64,000 nucleotides of DNA from Agarophyton chilense (taxonomy: Eukaryota > Rhodophyta > Florideophyceae > Gracilariales > Gracilariaceae), in contig JARGXX010000002.1 of the NCBI GenBank assembly GCA_030374765.1, positions 496,001 to 560,000 on the forward strand. The letters are read 5' to 3'. Under the pieces are notes generated by a model. The model was not told the origin of the DNA, did not search any database, and was given only the letters and a program-made list of their open reading frames with translations. Both the position numbers and the translations under genes were made by a program. Shown here in pieces: positions 19,541 to 30,117 of this stretch. Each line of letters opens with the position of its first letter. Position 1 is the stretch's first letter.

Positions 19541-21949
19541 ATGCGTACCTACGTCGGCAGAACAGCTCTTCGTGGCGCTACACAGCTTCTTTCTGGCGGC
19601 GCCCCTCGCGGCGCAGTTTTGGTTGGTCGCACTGCCATTGCATCAAAATCACTATGTTCCACCACCCCGCTTCACAGCGATGGAGCTCGAAGACCAGAAG
19701 ACTTGCAAATATCTGCGAACGAGAAGCTGCCGCTTTCTGTGGAGGCTGCTACGGACGCTCAACCCCAAGGTGAGCCTGTTGTCGAGATTATCTCGAAGGA
19801 TGTATCTTCTACTTCTGTTCTGGTCGAACTTGAAGAAGATGTTGAAAATGGAAGAGAAGGGACGGTTGAATCTACTGGTATAGAACTAAAAGAACCGCTA
19901 GAAGAATCAGAGGTTGGGGGGACTCAACCCTCTGACGGATCACATCGTGATCCAAAAGGCTTTTCTTCGTCCCTCAATAATTTGCTACAGAAAGGCGCAG
20001 TTCGCACAGCTTTATGGCAGTTTGCGAATGCCTTGAAGACCTCAGATCGCTCAAAGGTCGACAAAGATGCAATAAGTCTAATGATCCCTGTTCTCGGGAG
20101 AAGTGGCTGGTCCCCTACATCTCTCGAAACGCTTAGAATCTCCTGTGAAAGGCAGTATGAGCTAGGAAGTGGACTGTACAATTGTGGTTTACACGCAGTG
20201 TCACGATCAGGTGATACAAAGTCAATGAGAGAGATCCTAACTGCAATGTGGACTCTTCCTAAAGATTCTCAACCGAATGCAACTTCGTACAACTATTTGA
20301 TTGGTGCGTATATGTACCGCGGACAGGTCGACGAGGCCTTCAATGTACTTAACGAAATGAAGGACCTTCTCATACACCCCACTTTTGCAACGTACCATTC
20401 ATTAATTACTGGTTGTCTTCGACGCCGCGATTCTCAAAGAGCGTTTTCAACTCTGCTGGCTGTCGAAAAGCAGCGTTTTGATGTGAGTGCAATGACGGTC
20501 GCCCAAGTGCTTGTCAGCGCGTCAAACAATGATGACTTTGACAACGTCAGAGTTCTCTTGGGCAAATACGAATCGGCTCTTCCGAAATACGTTTCAGAAG
20601 TCCACCGCATCGCGGAGTCACGCCACATGTACCGCATCGGTAAACACACTCGAACCTCCAAAGAAGAAAGAGCTGCCATGAGAGGCACACCCAAATTGGA
20701 AATCGGTGCAATATCTGCCGTTCTCCATTGTGCGTTCAGAGGAGGGCTTCCTGATGTTGCATTGCATGCATGGCAGATTTTGGAAAAAACGTATCCAGAC
20801 TTTGAACCACCTTCCTCGCTTTGGTACTGTTTGATCGGTGCATTTTCTGGTGGTGGCGACTTCTCGACCGCTATAGATTTGGTTGGAATAATGCGAGAGA
20901 AGGGTATCAATCCTTCCTTGCGGGATTTGGACATGGCGTTGACTCGTCCGATGGCATCAGATATAGAACAAGTTGATACTCAGTACTATAGATTGGTTGA
21001 CAGACTTGAGGGTAAAGTGCACAATGAAGAGGAATCTGTGGAAGGGAGTGAGAAGAGTCTCGAAGAAGAGGAAGAAAGGCTCGAGGCTAGTGCGACTGTC
21101 GCCGAAATAACTGGCGCTGATAGCACCGACGCCACTGACGCGATGAGCAAGGAGGACGATCCCCTTCATCATGACGAAGTAGAAGCCGCAGGTCAAGATC
21201 TGAGCACGCCGAAGCTAGAAACAGAAGTTACAGAATCTTACAGAAACAATCCCAAGAACATAGAGTATGATGACGTCTCTAAGGAATACATTAGGACAAG
21301 ATTGAGACCGAGTACTGTTGGTATTGAGGAACTCAACTGTGTGATTTCCGCTTGTTCAACGGCCCAAGATCTTGAGAGAGCGTTTCAAACGTACGACGAG
21401 GTGGAATCTCGATTTCAATTGGAAAAGAACATTGATACCTTCAACGCGTTGCTAGAAGGCTGTGTTCAAACAAGGCATATCCGTGGTGGCATGAGAGTTT
21501 TGCAGGAGATGGAAAGCCAGGGATTCAATTTGAGTGGCCAAACGCTGCACTTGGCGGTACGTTTGATGATCCGAGGGGGACGAAGTGAGTCAACATTGCA
21601 CATGGTTGAAGAAGCTCGGCAGAATGGGGATTACGTGCTACCGTCTACGTACCAGATGTTGCTGAGACACTACCTAAGAAGTGACGCGATTGAGCGAGCT
21701 CACAGAATGATGGAACTGGGGAAGGAAGCGGGTCTCTCTGAAAGGGCTTTGACTGGACGACTTCCTTTCCAGTCATTTGATCAACTGCAACAGCAGAGAG
21801 ACGAATGGAAAGGTGAAGCAGTTACGAGCGCTGGTGAGACGAACAGCGATATGCCAGACAATGATGTGGCGATTGATAGTGAACGTCCTGAAAATGCTAG
21901 TAATAGTCAGGCGATTAATGAAAACGCGGAAGAAGTTGCAAAGCAGTAA
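19541..21949 (+). CDS. P-class pentatricopeptide repeat (PPR) protein
   Basis: 802 residues from an ATG, single exon. The N-terminus (MRTYVGRTALRGATQLLSGG) is Arg/Ser/Ala-rich without acids, typical of a mitochondrial or plastid presequence. About residues 30-130 are low-complexity and acidic. PPR helices follow at about 245-330 (TSYNYLIGAYMYRGQVDEAF, then ATYHSLITGCLRRRDSQRAF) and 390-470. After an acidic insert (about 490-580) a second group runs to 740 (NTFNALLEGC-like and YQMLLRHYLRSDAIERAHRM segments). PPR proteins bind organellar transcripts base by base and steer their processing, stability or translation. No PLS, DYW or SMR domain is visible. The target RNA cannot be read from the sequence. 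The 3' end is 190 bases from the convergent bS21 gene. Confidence 0.85.
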   Translation: MRTYVGRTALRGATQLLSGGAPRGAVLVGRTAIASKSLCSTTPLHSDGARRPEDLQISANEKLPLSVEAATDAQPQGEPVVEIISKDVSSTSVLVELEEDVENGREGTVESTGIELKEPLEESEVGGTQPSDGSHRDPKGFSSSLNNLLQKGAVRTALWQFANALKTSDRSKVDKDAISLMIPVLGRSGWSPTSLETLRISCERQYELGSGLYNCGLHAVSRSGDTKSMREILTAMWTLPKDSQPNATSYNYLIGAYMYRGQVDEAFNVLNEMKDLLIHPTFATYHSLITGCLRRRDSQRAFSTLLAVEKQRFDVSAMTVAQVLVSASNNDDFDNVRVLLGKYESALPKYVSEVHRIAESRHMYRIGKHTRTSKEERAAMRGTPKLEIGAISAVLHCAFRGGLPDVALHAWQILEKTYPDFEPPSSLWYCLIGAFSGGGDFSTAIDLVGIMREKGINPSLRDLDMALTRPMASDIEQVDTQYYRLVDRLEGKVHNEEESVEGSEKSLEEEEERLEASATVAEITGADSTDATDAMSKEDDPLHHDEVEAAGQDLSTPKLETEVTESYRNNPKNIEYDDVSKEYIRTRLRPSTVGIEELNCVISACSTAQDLERAFQTYDEVESRFQLEKNIDTFNALLEGCVQTRHIRGGMRVLQEMESQGFNLSGQTLHLAVRLMIRGGRSESTLHMVEEARQNGDYVLPSTYQMLLRHYLRSDAIERAHRMMELGKEAGLSERALTGRLPFQSFDQLQQQRDEWKGEAVTSAGETNSDMPDNDVAIDSERPENASNSQAINENAEEVAKQ

Positions 21950-22138
21950 AACCTAAGACCCATGTTGGCGAGTAAATTGTGAGGGATGTTCATTCAAGGT
22001 TTTTGGAATGGGAAATCAAAACGCATTCATGAACTGGCTGTATTTAGTCGAAGCGCAAACAAAAAAACTAGATGCTCAAGAACAGCATAGACAAGATCGG
22101 TTTGATTGGGTTCAAGCTCATTAACCAACGAAGGCAAA

Positions 22139-22616
22139 CTAGAAGGCCATGCGCTGGGCTTGGCGTGCTGAATTTCTGGTGAGTCTAGCTTTGCGCTTCG
22201 CAGCAGCAGCTTTGCGAATTCGCTTCTCGGTATTGGTTTCAAAATATCGTCTTCTTCTTAGCTCGAAAAGATGTCCACTTTTCGAAACTTCCTTCTTAAA
22301 TCGGCGCAAGGCTAACGCAAAACACGCGAACGCATGGGAAGAAGTGTTAGAGCAATGGAAAGATGACTGCGCACAGGGTGACGGATCTATGCCAATTCTT
22401 ACCTCCTTCGATCGGTTCGCTGTCTCCAACGACAACAGTGACCTCCATGCGGGTGTTTGAGAAGTGTGGCAGAGGCGCGATTCTGGCCGGAAGTGGGGTG
22501 CCAAATGCCATGCTGGAGAAGAACGGGGCGGGACGCGCGGGACATAGGGTTGTGGCGGCCGGCGAGGGAGTCATGGGCGCGCCCAAGACGGGAACAAATG
22601 CGCTGCGGTAATTCAT
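22139..22616 (-). CDS. nuclear-encoded organellar ribosomal protein bS21
   Basis: Two exons. Exon 1 is 22403-22616 (71 codons plus one base, ATG at 22616), donor GTAAGA. A 91-base intron follows with acceptor GCGTTAG. Exon 2 is 22139-22311, stop TAG. Splicing joins [11 protein letters not shown] to [20 protein letters not shown], rebuilding the bS21 core: a short beta start, the ALRRFKK helix, a basic RRRRYF region and an Arg/Lys/Ala-rich tail. The first 57 or so residues (Pro/Ala/Ser-rich, no acids before Glu58) look like an organelle transit peptide; plastid is more likely than mitochondrion, but this is not settled. bS21 is a small-subunit protein that assists start-codon selection in bacteria-type ribosomes. 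Cyanobacterial or alpha-proteobacterial ancestry could be tested by phylogeny. Confidence 0.88.
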
Positions 22617-23219
22617 CGCGCGCAACCTTCTTGGTGCGACACTGGCAGAGGGATTCGCGGAAGATAGCGACGGTCAGGAGACGAGTCGGCGACGATACGA
22701 AATTGGTGTAGCCTAGGTGCACGGCAAGGCTGCTAGGTGGATGTTGAGAGTCGAGTCTCGGGTGACGAGATCGAAGCGGCGCAATGCAAAATGGGAGACA
22801 GCTGTCGAACAATAGCTGGCCACTAAAGGGGAGACAAGTGGAGACGTGAAAGAATGCCTGAGAACTAATGTCGAGCAAGGCTCACGCAGCGCAGAACGCT
22901 TGGCGGGATCCGATTGGATTAGGATCAACCGGTACTCAATATATTGTTGCGGCTGATTGGCGCATGCAAGGAAGTGCAGTCTGAGGCGGCCATTGAGCGC
23001 TCGGATATTTGACGGAGGTGTTGGGCGATGCGCGATATCTCCGACCCATTGTGTGCGGTCCTGCTTCATTCACCCGCCGTATCGTCCTCTGTGGCCTCTG
23101 CGATACCCGCCATTCCGATTGACCACAACTAGAGTACTCTGTCGCCCAAGCCGACGAGCGCGCAGCCCATGTGCCCAACTCACTCACTCACTCTCTCTGT
23201 TCGCTAACTCTCGGCAGAA
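22617..23219. other. divergent intergenic region of bS21 and the PDZ gene
   Basis: About 670 bases separate the two divergent ATGs. Short ORFs here lack support. A TATA box serves the plus-strand gene; none is evident for bS21. Confidence 0.5.
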
Positions 23220-23226
23220 TATAAAA
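23220..23226 (+). promoter_or_regulatory. TATA box of the PDZ gene
   Basis: TATAAAA in the context GCAGAATATAAAACATTG, 70 bases upstream of the ATG at 23290. This spacing fits transcription starting about 30 bases downstream with a short leader. Confidence 0.6.
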
Positions 23227-23289
23227 CATTGCCAGTGACGTACCGCTAGCTCGTCGGCAAGCGGCATCAACAAGCCATTACTCTAAGAA

Positions 23290-24069
23290 ATGACGACGTT
23301 TGTCAACATTAACGCAATTGGGGCTTCGGCCTTGTTTCCCCCATCTTTCACATCTTTTCAAGGATGCAAACTGTACAATACTTCCTTCAGCCACAATTCG
23401 CGCCGCACTTCGCGCTCACGGATTGCAGTAACTCCTCAATGCAGTGATTCTTTTAACTACAACATCTATCAAGACGGAGACGACCGCTCCAAGCGAGTCG
23501 TAAGCGATTCAGATCGCTCAGTCGTCCTTCAAAAGCCGCTCGGAATGGTATTGGAAGAGGGCCAGGATGGAATGGTGTTCGTAGCGGAAATCGACCCAGA
23601 CGGCAATGCGGCTGCGTCTGGAGAGGTGAATGAGGGAGATGTGCTCGTGGCGGTTTCGGCCACATTTGGCGATGAAGTGTGGTCCACCAGAGGTGTGGGG
23701 CTCGACAGAGTCATGAAGTCTATTCGCATTCGGTCTGGCGATTTTGTCACCCTCGTGCTCGAAAGCCCAGACAAGCTATCCGAAATGAAAACAAAAGCTG
23801 CCGAACAGGCTGCCAGTCGTAGATCGGAAGCCAGAGACAAATTTGGTGAACGCGAGGTGTTGGACCCTGTGACATGGACAAAGGCCAAACCACAAACTAA
23901 CGATGTGTATGAGTATGGTGATCCAGAACAACCCCAAATTGATGACGCTCTTAAACAGAAATTGAAACGCGAGGTTGCCGCACCATATGAACAAAATTGG
24001 ATTCTTTGGATTGGTGCTGGCATTCTCATTCTCGTTCTTCTCAGTGTAGCTTTCGGATTAACCAAGTAA
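23290..24069 (+). CDS. plastid PDZ-domain protein with C-terminal membrane helix
   Basis: 259 residues from an ATG, single exon. Residues 1-50 are Ser/Asn/Arg-rich and look like a chloroplast transit peptide. Residues about 75-160 form a PDZ-like fold: KPLGMVLEEGQDGMVFVAEI (carboxylate-loop strand), then NAAASGEVNEGDVLVAVSAT, as in the plant MET1/ZKT group of thylakoid PDZ proteins. A charged linker with KTKAAEQAASRRSEARDKFG follows, and residues about 238-257 are a single hydrophobic helix (WILWIGAGILILVLLSVAFG). It is probably anchored by its C-terminus in a plastid membrane with the PDZ domain facing stroma or cytosol. PDZ domains hold C-terminal tails of partner proteins. No protease domain is present, so it is not a Deg or Ctp protease. 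Confidence 0.75.
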   Translation: MTTFVNINAIGASALFPPSFTSFQGCKLYNTSFSHNSRRTSRSRIAVTPQCSDSFNYNIYQDGDDRSKRVVSDSDRSVVLQKPLGMVLEEGQDGMVFVAEIDPDGNAAASGEVNEGDVLVAVSATFGDEVWSTRGVGLDRVMKSIRIRSGDFVTLVLESPDKLSEMKTKAAEQAASRRSEARDKFGEREVLDPVTWTKAKPQTNDVYEYGDPEQPQIDDALKQKLKREVAAPYEQNWILWIGAGILILVLLSVAFGLTK

Positions 24070-24284
24070 ATCTTTCTTATACCTTAAACACAGTTTCTTC
24101 TCACCCCCTCCTTTTTCCACATATTGCCCGCTCTGAGTCATGTTGGCGTTTCACTCGGTGTCGCCATCTTTAACATTGGCTTTTACGACATCCCTACCGC
24201 CTCGTTAAAGTGCAGACATGCGTCATACATCTTTTTGCGAAACCAGCGGAAACGATATATTTTCTTCACAACCAAAGCAACACA

Positions 24285-24597
24285 GCGGAGATACTACTTC
24301 CAGAACACCCACCGTGTAATATTCGTAGTTGATAGCAATGACCGTGAAAGATTCCCAGAAGCCCGCGAGGAACTCAACAAGACAATGGTGAAAGACGAGC
24401 TCGAAAACACCGTCTTGCTCGTCTTCACCAACAAACAGGATCTACCGAATGCTGCGAGCACCGCCGGCATTGTCAAAGCCCTTGGCCTTCCAGAGTTGCG
24501 CAGCCAACCGTGGTACATCATGTCCTGTTTCGCAACCAACGAAGCCGGTTTGCATGAGGGTGTTGACAGGCTGGCTAACAAGCTCAAAGATGTCTGA
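24285..24597 (+). pseudogene. ARF-family GTPase, C-terminal half only
   Basis: About 103 codons without interruption match the second half of ARF GTPases: RYYFQNTHRVIFVVDSNDRE, the G4 guanine motif TNKQDLPNA, the G5 motif SCFAT, and the C-terminal helix ending LANKLKDV. The N-terminal half with the P-loop (GLDAAGKT type), switch I and switch II (DVGGQ) is not present: only 215 bases separate this from the stop of the PDZ gene, and none of their frames contains those motifs. No ATG lies upstream in frame. It is best read as a truncated gene copy. An acceptor-like CAG just before it hints that the copied piece was a 3' exon. The absence of stops suggests recent origin. Confidence 0.75.
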
Positions 24598-26008
24598 ACA
24601 TTCATCGATAAATTACACCCGAGTACCTTTGTTGGTCTAATGAATGGCGCTTGCGCGCGCATTGTATCGTCAGTAGTGCACTTCTTTCCGCCCTTCTCTC
24701 AAGTCATCGTCATTTCATTTACCCGCCCCCTCTACTTTCATTCAACAGCTTAACGCCGCCCCGTCCATCTGTCAGTTCTAATCGCCCGTGGTTTCCTTGA
24801 TACAGCCAATGTCACTGGAGTGTAATCTTCATTGCAGCAAACAATGTAAAACTTACCTCATCTATCCATTTTTTAATCTTAAAGCTCTCGAAACGAGGAA
24901 ACCTTAAAATACTACCGACAAACGGTCCGCTCTCGATCCTCCTGGCTCTTTTAACCCAAGTTGGTGATGCCTTTCAATACTGTAGAAGAAACCTTTTTTA
25001 GTGCTGTGGATGGCAAAAAATAAAGGCAAATCCTCCGAAACGTGCAAAATTGATATCTTCGACAAATTTGAACAGAAGTAAACAGACAAAGGCACTGAAA
25101 GTTTGGTCTTTCCATGCTTAAAAGTGCTCACTACAGTCGTAGGCGTGTCATACGCCGCGCATTGTTCCGTCGAAACCCCGATTTCACCGATAAGTCGCAC
25201 CGAACGTTGTTCAAATATCATTTCTCGGATCAATCCAGACCACAGATCGTTGTATGCAAAATACTTGACACACCTTTGACGAGTGCTTTGCTTCTCTGTC
25301 TGGGTATCATGTGTCATCAACATTTAACATTTGTCAACATCGAGATTGCTGAATAAGAAGATCATGAATTATATTGACGCTCTCTTTAAAAACAACAATT
25401 CGCAATTGAAATTACTGAGCACAAAGCAAACATATTCTTAAGATCGAAACTGCCGAGCGGAAGGCATTCTACCTAATAACACACATTTCGGAGAATCGTT
25501 TCTAAGCTGTACACTTTACACTTTACACGAGTTCAAAGTATCACAGATGCTGTTCAATGCAATAGCTGGAATTTTGATACCAAGGGCGCATACTGAAGGC
25601 CGTGAAAACAGAAATACCAACGAACGCGCAGGTTTTTCCATACTTGACGACCTAGTCTAAAAAAATTCATTTTAACCAAGCCAAACAGGCTACAGAGTTC
25701 TTTCCCGATACAGTGAAGAAATCGGGGGCATGTCAATAGCGGTGCCAGCTTCACTATAACGAACACTTTACTATAGCAGGTTGCTCCCTGTCCACGTTGC
25801 ACCTTTCCTAGAGCATAGAAAGTGATATCCCTCGCCGTTGTAGACAGAGTAGTCGTAACGTATAGAGTATCTCAAAACTGTAACGGTCGGGATGGAAACA
25901 CCTGTTGCTTTATATCTAGACAAATGTTCAATCACGTATATATAGGTACTAATAAACTGTCTCATACACATACCACTTTGTGACGCTTTTGCACCCCGAA
26001 CACAAGCC
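24598..26008. other. intergenic region, no supported gene
   Basis: ORFs here are short and unsupported. Around 25746 the sequence TTCACTATAACGAACAC followed by ACTATAGC resembles the start of a pogo/Tigger-type terminal repeat and may be the left end of the transposon that follows. Confidence 0.4.
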
Positions 26009-27964
26009 ATGACTAGAAACAACGTCACAATTGAGACCAAACAAGAAGCACTACGCTTACTTGGGGCCAATGAGGACAGACAGCTTGGTGCTTCTCTGCT
26101 AAATGACCAAACACAAAAGGCTTGGATTAAAAAAAAGTAGCTGCACGGTACGGCGTTTCACAGCCAACAGTAACCACTTGGTGCAAATTAGCACCCAAAT
26201 ATATGGGTGTCGCCACAAAGAATCGAAAACTGAAGAAATCTTGTCGTCTTCTAGAAGGTCACTTCCCAGAATTGAAGAAAGAATTAGCTCGCTTATATGA
26301 AGAAGAGGATTTTTTACATGAAAGCAGAGTCAATGTTCCGTGAAGACACAATACGAGCTGCCACATTACGAATTAGGTCTGAGATGATCACAAAGCTGAA
26401 AGATATAATAGGATCACCAGATACTACAGAATTTTAAAAAGCGAATCTCAAACATAAAATTGCAGCGTTGATATCATTTAAAGCCATCTCCCATTGATGT
26501 ACTAATTACATGAATAGAAACCGCTTAAGCAGTAAAAAGGGAGTTGGCCGAAACGGACATTTCTCAACAGCCTGCATAGAAGAAGCAAGATGGGATCTTA
26601 GAAAGAAACTGGCTGTGTACAGTGTTTCAAGTATCTGTAACACAGATGAGGTTGATGTGCTTTACAAATCATTCTCAAGCCGTGCGGTTCGCGTCACAGA
26701 AATGCCTGCCTCCTACAACGGAGTAAAAGAACGTATCACAGCAGTTCTAACCGTTTTTGTCGACGGCTCAAAAGCTCCACTTACCATAATTGGCCATTCG
26801 AGAAGGCCTCGCAGCTTTTCGAGGCATTTAGATGCATTGAGGGATCTCGGAGTGTTTTATTACCACCAAGCCAACGCCTGGAACACACGATGCTTATGGA
26901 ACAGGATGGAGAGAGGGTTCGACAAAACGCCTTCTCTTCAAGGCCGCAAAAGCATTGGCGTATTGGACACCTGTTCTGCACATTTAATTGATTACGACAT
27001 CTTCTCTAACTATTCTGCCTTGTTTTTACCCCCCAACATGAGCTCATACTTGCAGCTTGTAGATCCTTCCATAGGAAGGTCTTACAACTGTGCATTCAGG
27101 AGACTCTTGTTTCGACATATTATTCAGCATGTTGACACCAAAATGGGCAAACCAGCCTCAGAAGGTCGTGTTTTTAAGATTAATGAGGCGGTAACTACAT
27201 ATGATGCAGTCCTTATGGTGTCTCGAGCATGGGACATGGTACCTGCAAAGGTGGTAATGAACGGTTAGTTGAGCACATCTCTATTGGCTCCACACCAAAT
27301 TGAGGAGCTTAGAGTGCTGAAGGATGCCTTATCGGAAAATATCATTTCTGCCCAGCCTCCTCTTCGTGGGAGTGCTACAATCACTGAGAAAGAGATTCAA
27401 CAGATGGTCGCATCTATTGCAATGCAGCGGGGTTAAGCGTGGCTACAAAGAACTGCTACAGACATAGTGAACGCTTTCTACGTGTTTGAAGAGGATATTT
27501 TAGACGGACCGGGTACAGATGAACTTAGGGAAGAACTACAGGAACTGTCGGATTTAGACGTTATAAAGCCCTTCTCTGATGCTTTTTGGGAATGCTGTAA
27601 CAGAATTGAGGAACGGCTAGATGTTTGTGCTACAGTTACAGAGCAGAATGCAGTCGCTGTTGCCGTTAAGGACGCATTAGGTAATGAAGAAGACGCGCAG
27701 GAAACAGAGCGCACACAACATGTCGAGAGCGAGGTAGAAAGTGATATGGTGCTTCCCAAGCCATCGCTGGCCAGATACGAGAAGTCTATCGAGGACATGC
27801 AGAGAGACCTAGATTTGGTGGTGGCGAATGAACACTACTTTATGACAGAATTCGACATGGGAAGGCTGCAGTTCTGCTTTGATTCAGAATTGGATAATAC
27901 TTCCGAGCATCGAAGGAGCAAGAAAAAACAGGCGAGAATTGATGACTTTTTCAGCAAAATGTGA
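26009..27964 (+). pseudogene. pogo/Tigger-type (CENP-B-like) DDE transposase, decayed
   Basis: A broken transposase. The N-terminal frame starts at ATG 26009 and runs into TAG at 26138. Dropping out of a run of eight A's (26129-26136) restores a helix-turn-helix region, ARYGVSQPTVTTWCKLAP, which ends at TGA 26341. Further breaks follow to 26510. The DDE domain (26510-27268) keeps D in VFVDGSKAPLTIIGHSRRP, D in GVLDTCSAHL and D in YLQLVDPSIGRS, with FLPPNMSS between. Stops at 27266 and 27434 interrupt the C-terminal part, whose acidic tail ends at 27964. Order and motifs fit the Tigger group of Tc1/mariner-superfamily transposons, which cut and paste at TA sites. Ends may reach about 25745 and 28230. 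Confidence 0.85.
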
Positions 27965-28044
27965 ACATTTCTTGTTTACAAAGGCAATATGAATAGGACA
28001 ACCCTTCAATTTTAATACAAAATTTGCATTTCATATAGTGAACC

Positions 28045-28130
28045 GGGCCGTTTTGGACTTAACTTTACCAATTTCTTCACTGTATTGGGTGCATTTCACT
28101 ATGCAAAATGAAAACGTCCAATACGGCCTG
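28045..28130. repeat. imperfect inverted repeat after the Tigger remnant
   Basis: CCGGGCCGTTTTGGAC (about 28046) and, inverted, GTCCAATACGGCCTGG (about 28115) pair with two mismatches. Both arms lie next to TAGTGAA or TTCACTA motifs, suggesting transposon-terminal sequence. Confidence 0.5.
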
Positions 28131-28248
28131 GAAATGTATATGTGGCTGAGCCGAAGGCTGGCATACTTCACAGCAGCGGTTAGATTCACTATATGAGGGG
28201 TTCACTCTATCGCGAAAGAACTCTGTAGTGTCTACACGCCCGGAGGAT

Positions 28249-28710
28249 TGGCCTCGCCTGAGGCCAGCTTGGCCTCGTATGAGGCCAAAACATCTCTTAA
28301 AAAGTAACTGAAATTCATTCAAGATATGAATTTTCAAATTTAGAGCAGAAAGGAAGAAAACAAAAATAAAAACCATACATGTTTATTGTTGAAGAAAAGC
28401 TTCGCGAATCTGTTCAAACAGAGCTTTAATGCTCTTCTTTAAAATGATATACTTTTGGTGTAGCAAACTTATTTAGTCGAAGAAAAACAACAACCAAATA
28501 TTTTTAGCCTCAAGCTATCCAAAAAAACATGTCGAAAGGAAACATCTCTTCAAATCATCTAGTAATGAATATTTCAAATGTTGAAGCCATCAAAAGAAGA
28601 GTGTTTGGCAATATATTCCAGTAATGCAGTTCTTGTAGGTTGCATTTATTGCTTAAATACAAAGAAATAAAATGGCCTCATATGAGGCCAATTGACCTCA
28701 CATGGGGCCA
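28249..28710. repeat. two pairs of 18 bp GGCCTC palindromes, possible MITE
   Basis: Four sites of the form TGRCCTC-N4-GRGGCCA start at 28249, 28269, 28673 and 28693. Within each pair the spacing is exactly 20 bases; the pairs are 424 bases apart and enclose an AT-rich interior. Three sites are perfect 7 bp-arm palindromes and the fourth has symmetric changes (TGACCTC / GGGGCCA). They could be the ends of a small non-autonomous transposon or paired protein-binding sites. Confidence 0.7.
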
Positions 28711-29251
28711 TTGGTCGTAAAAACAGTAAGAAGAATCTGAAAAATGTAAACAAAGAACTTTCATGTCGTCCTGAAGGCGTGCTTAAGGAAAGAGCTTTTT
28801 GACATTATGATATGTTGGAGTGAATTCTTTGCACGTTAAAAAAGAGAGCTTCTCTCTTTTTATCAGGTTTCCATGTATGAGCAAGCAGACCCATTCATTT
28901 AAAAACTGCTAATATATAGCTTTGAAAAGTAGGAAGCATTGGATTCGAAAAAGAGATAGTAAGGCTATCAAGACACGGCTTCAAAAAACTAACTAAACAG
29001 GCTACCACAAGAGGTCCGCAGAGACGATCCATCGTTGAACAAATTCAAAACCAATGCATAACACGAAAAACGTCAACAATCTGCGCCACATTCCCGAGCA
29101 TTATCCATCTCCAAATATTTCATTTCTGCGAAATCTAATGATATTGTCTTGATGGTGTTTAGGAGAAGCAAGCTTTCTTTACCATATAGTGGATGTGCTT
29201 TTGCACTTTACAAGATCCGAAAAAGATCTTATTTCTATCAATTCGCTTTCA

Positions 29252-29533
29252 ATGAGTGACCAGATGGAAATGGATAACCTTTTGGGGGCTACGTTAGCCG
29301 GTACAGGTGATGGTGAACCCCCAGTTCGCCATTGGGCCTTTTGGCGCTGGGGTGCCTCCGTTCCAGGGGGGGCAATTGTCCCCTCATCATTTCAAGAGAA
29401 CCTGGTCTCCCAGTTCCTGCGCGAGGCGGAGCTAAAGGATAGCGCTGTCAGTGGTGAAATCGGCGAGATGCGCGCGGCGTTGATTTTTCGTCTACAAGGC
29501 AACCACTCAGGTAGTAACAAGCCGAATCCGTAA
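29252..29533 (+). pseudogene. possible chromovirus tail (chromodomain-like) followed by purine tract
   Basis: A plus-strand frame ends in a segment (FWRWGASVPGGAIVPSSFQE then NLVSQFLREAEL) whose layout recalls the chromodomain C-terminus of the gypsy copies (YGWGPEGDTLDPP...NFRIRYWRRRK). After the TAA is GGGGGGGATGG, which could be a polypurine tract followed by an LTR start. Similarity is weak and no other gypsy domain lies upstream, so this is tentative. Confidence 0.3.
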
Positions 29534-30117
29534 GGGGGGGATGGTCCCGAAAGGGACGCGTAGCTTAGCGATGTAGGATAGTTTCCGACTGTTTGGTACG
29601 GTACCGATGTACCATGTTACTTGTGCATTTTTCTTGCTTTTTATTCCATTTTTTAAAAGACTCTTCTATCTTTTTCTCTTCTTTTATTCGCTTCCCTCTT
29701 TTTTTTACTTCCATTATTTATCCGCGGTGGTTCAACAATCCCAAATGAGCGTAAACAAGCGTTCCAAGAATCTCTATTGGCGTTCGGTGGTGATATGAAA
29801 CCACTATTGAGCGTGAGAGATGCTCAATCGGTTCATCTGAGTTGCCAACAGAACCTTACTCGTACCAACGGACAAGATACTGAAGGTAACCGTCCGAATG
29901 GCATATTTGTTCTAGGATACGGTCGATGAAAAATTTCTGCTCCGAGAACTTTGAGCAGGCCCCTTTTAAGACGCAGAATCTTCTCCAACAACGTGTTTTG
30001 GGTCATGCTCCACCAGCGTAGGTAGCAATATCCGTCCTGACGGTTCAGAAGTTGACAGAGGAGACGGTGGTGCCAGTATGCGCAGTATGTAGCAGAGATG
30101 ACCTCTTCGTGTGCTGA

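Noticed and set aside
22399-23238. Several ORFs in the bS21/PDZ intergenic region
   Set aside because: They overlap the bS21 exons or promoter sequence and lack motifs.
24124-24284. Upstream 53 codons of the ARF-containing open frame as its N-terminus
   Set aside because: Opens at TTG, has no P-loop or switch motif, and is simply read-through of upstream sequence.
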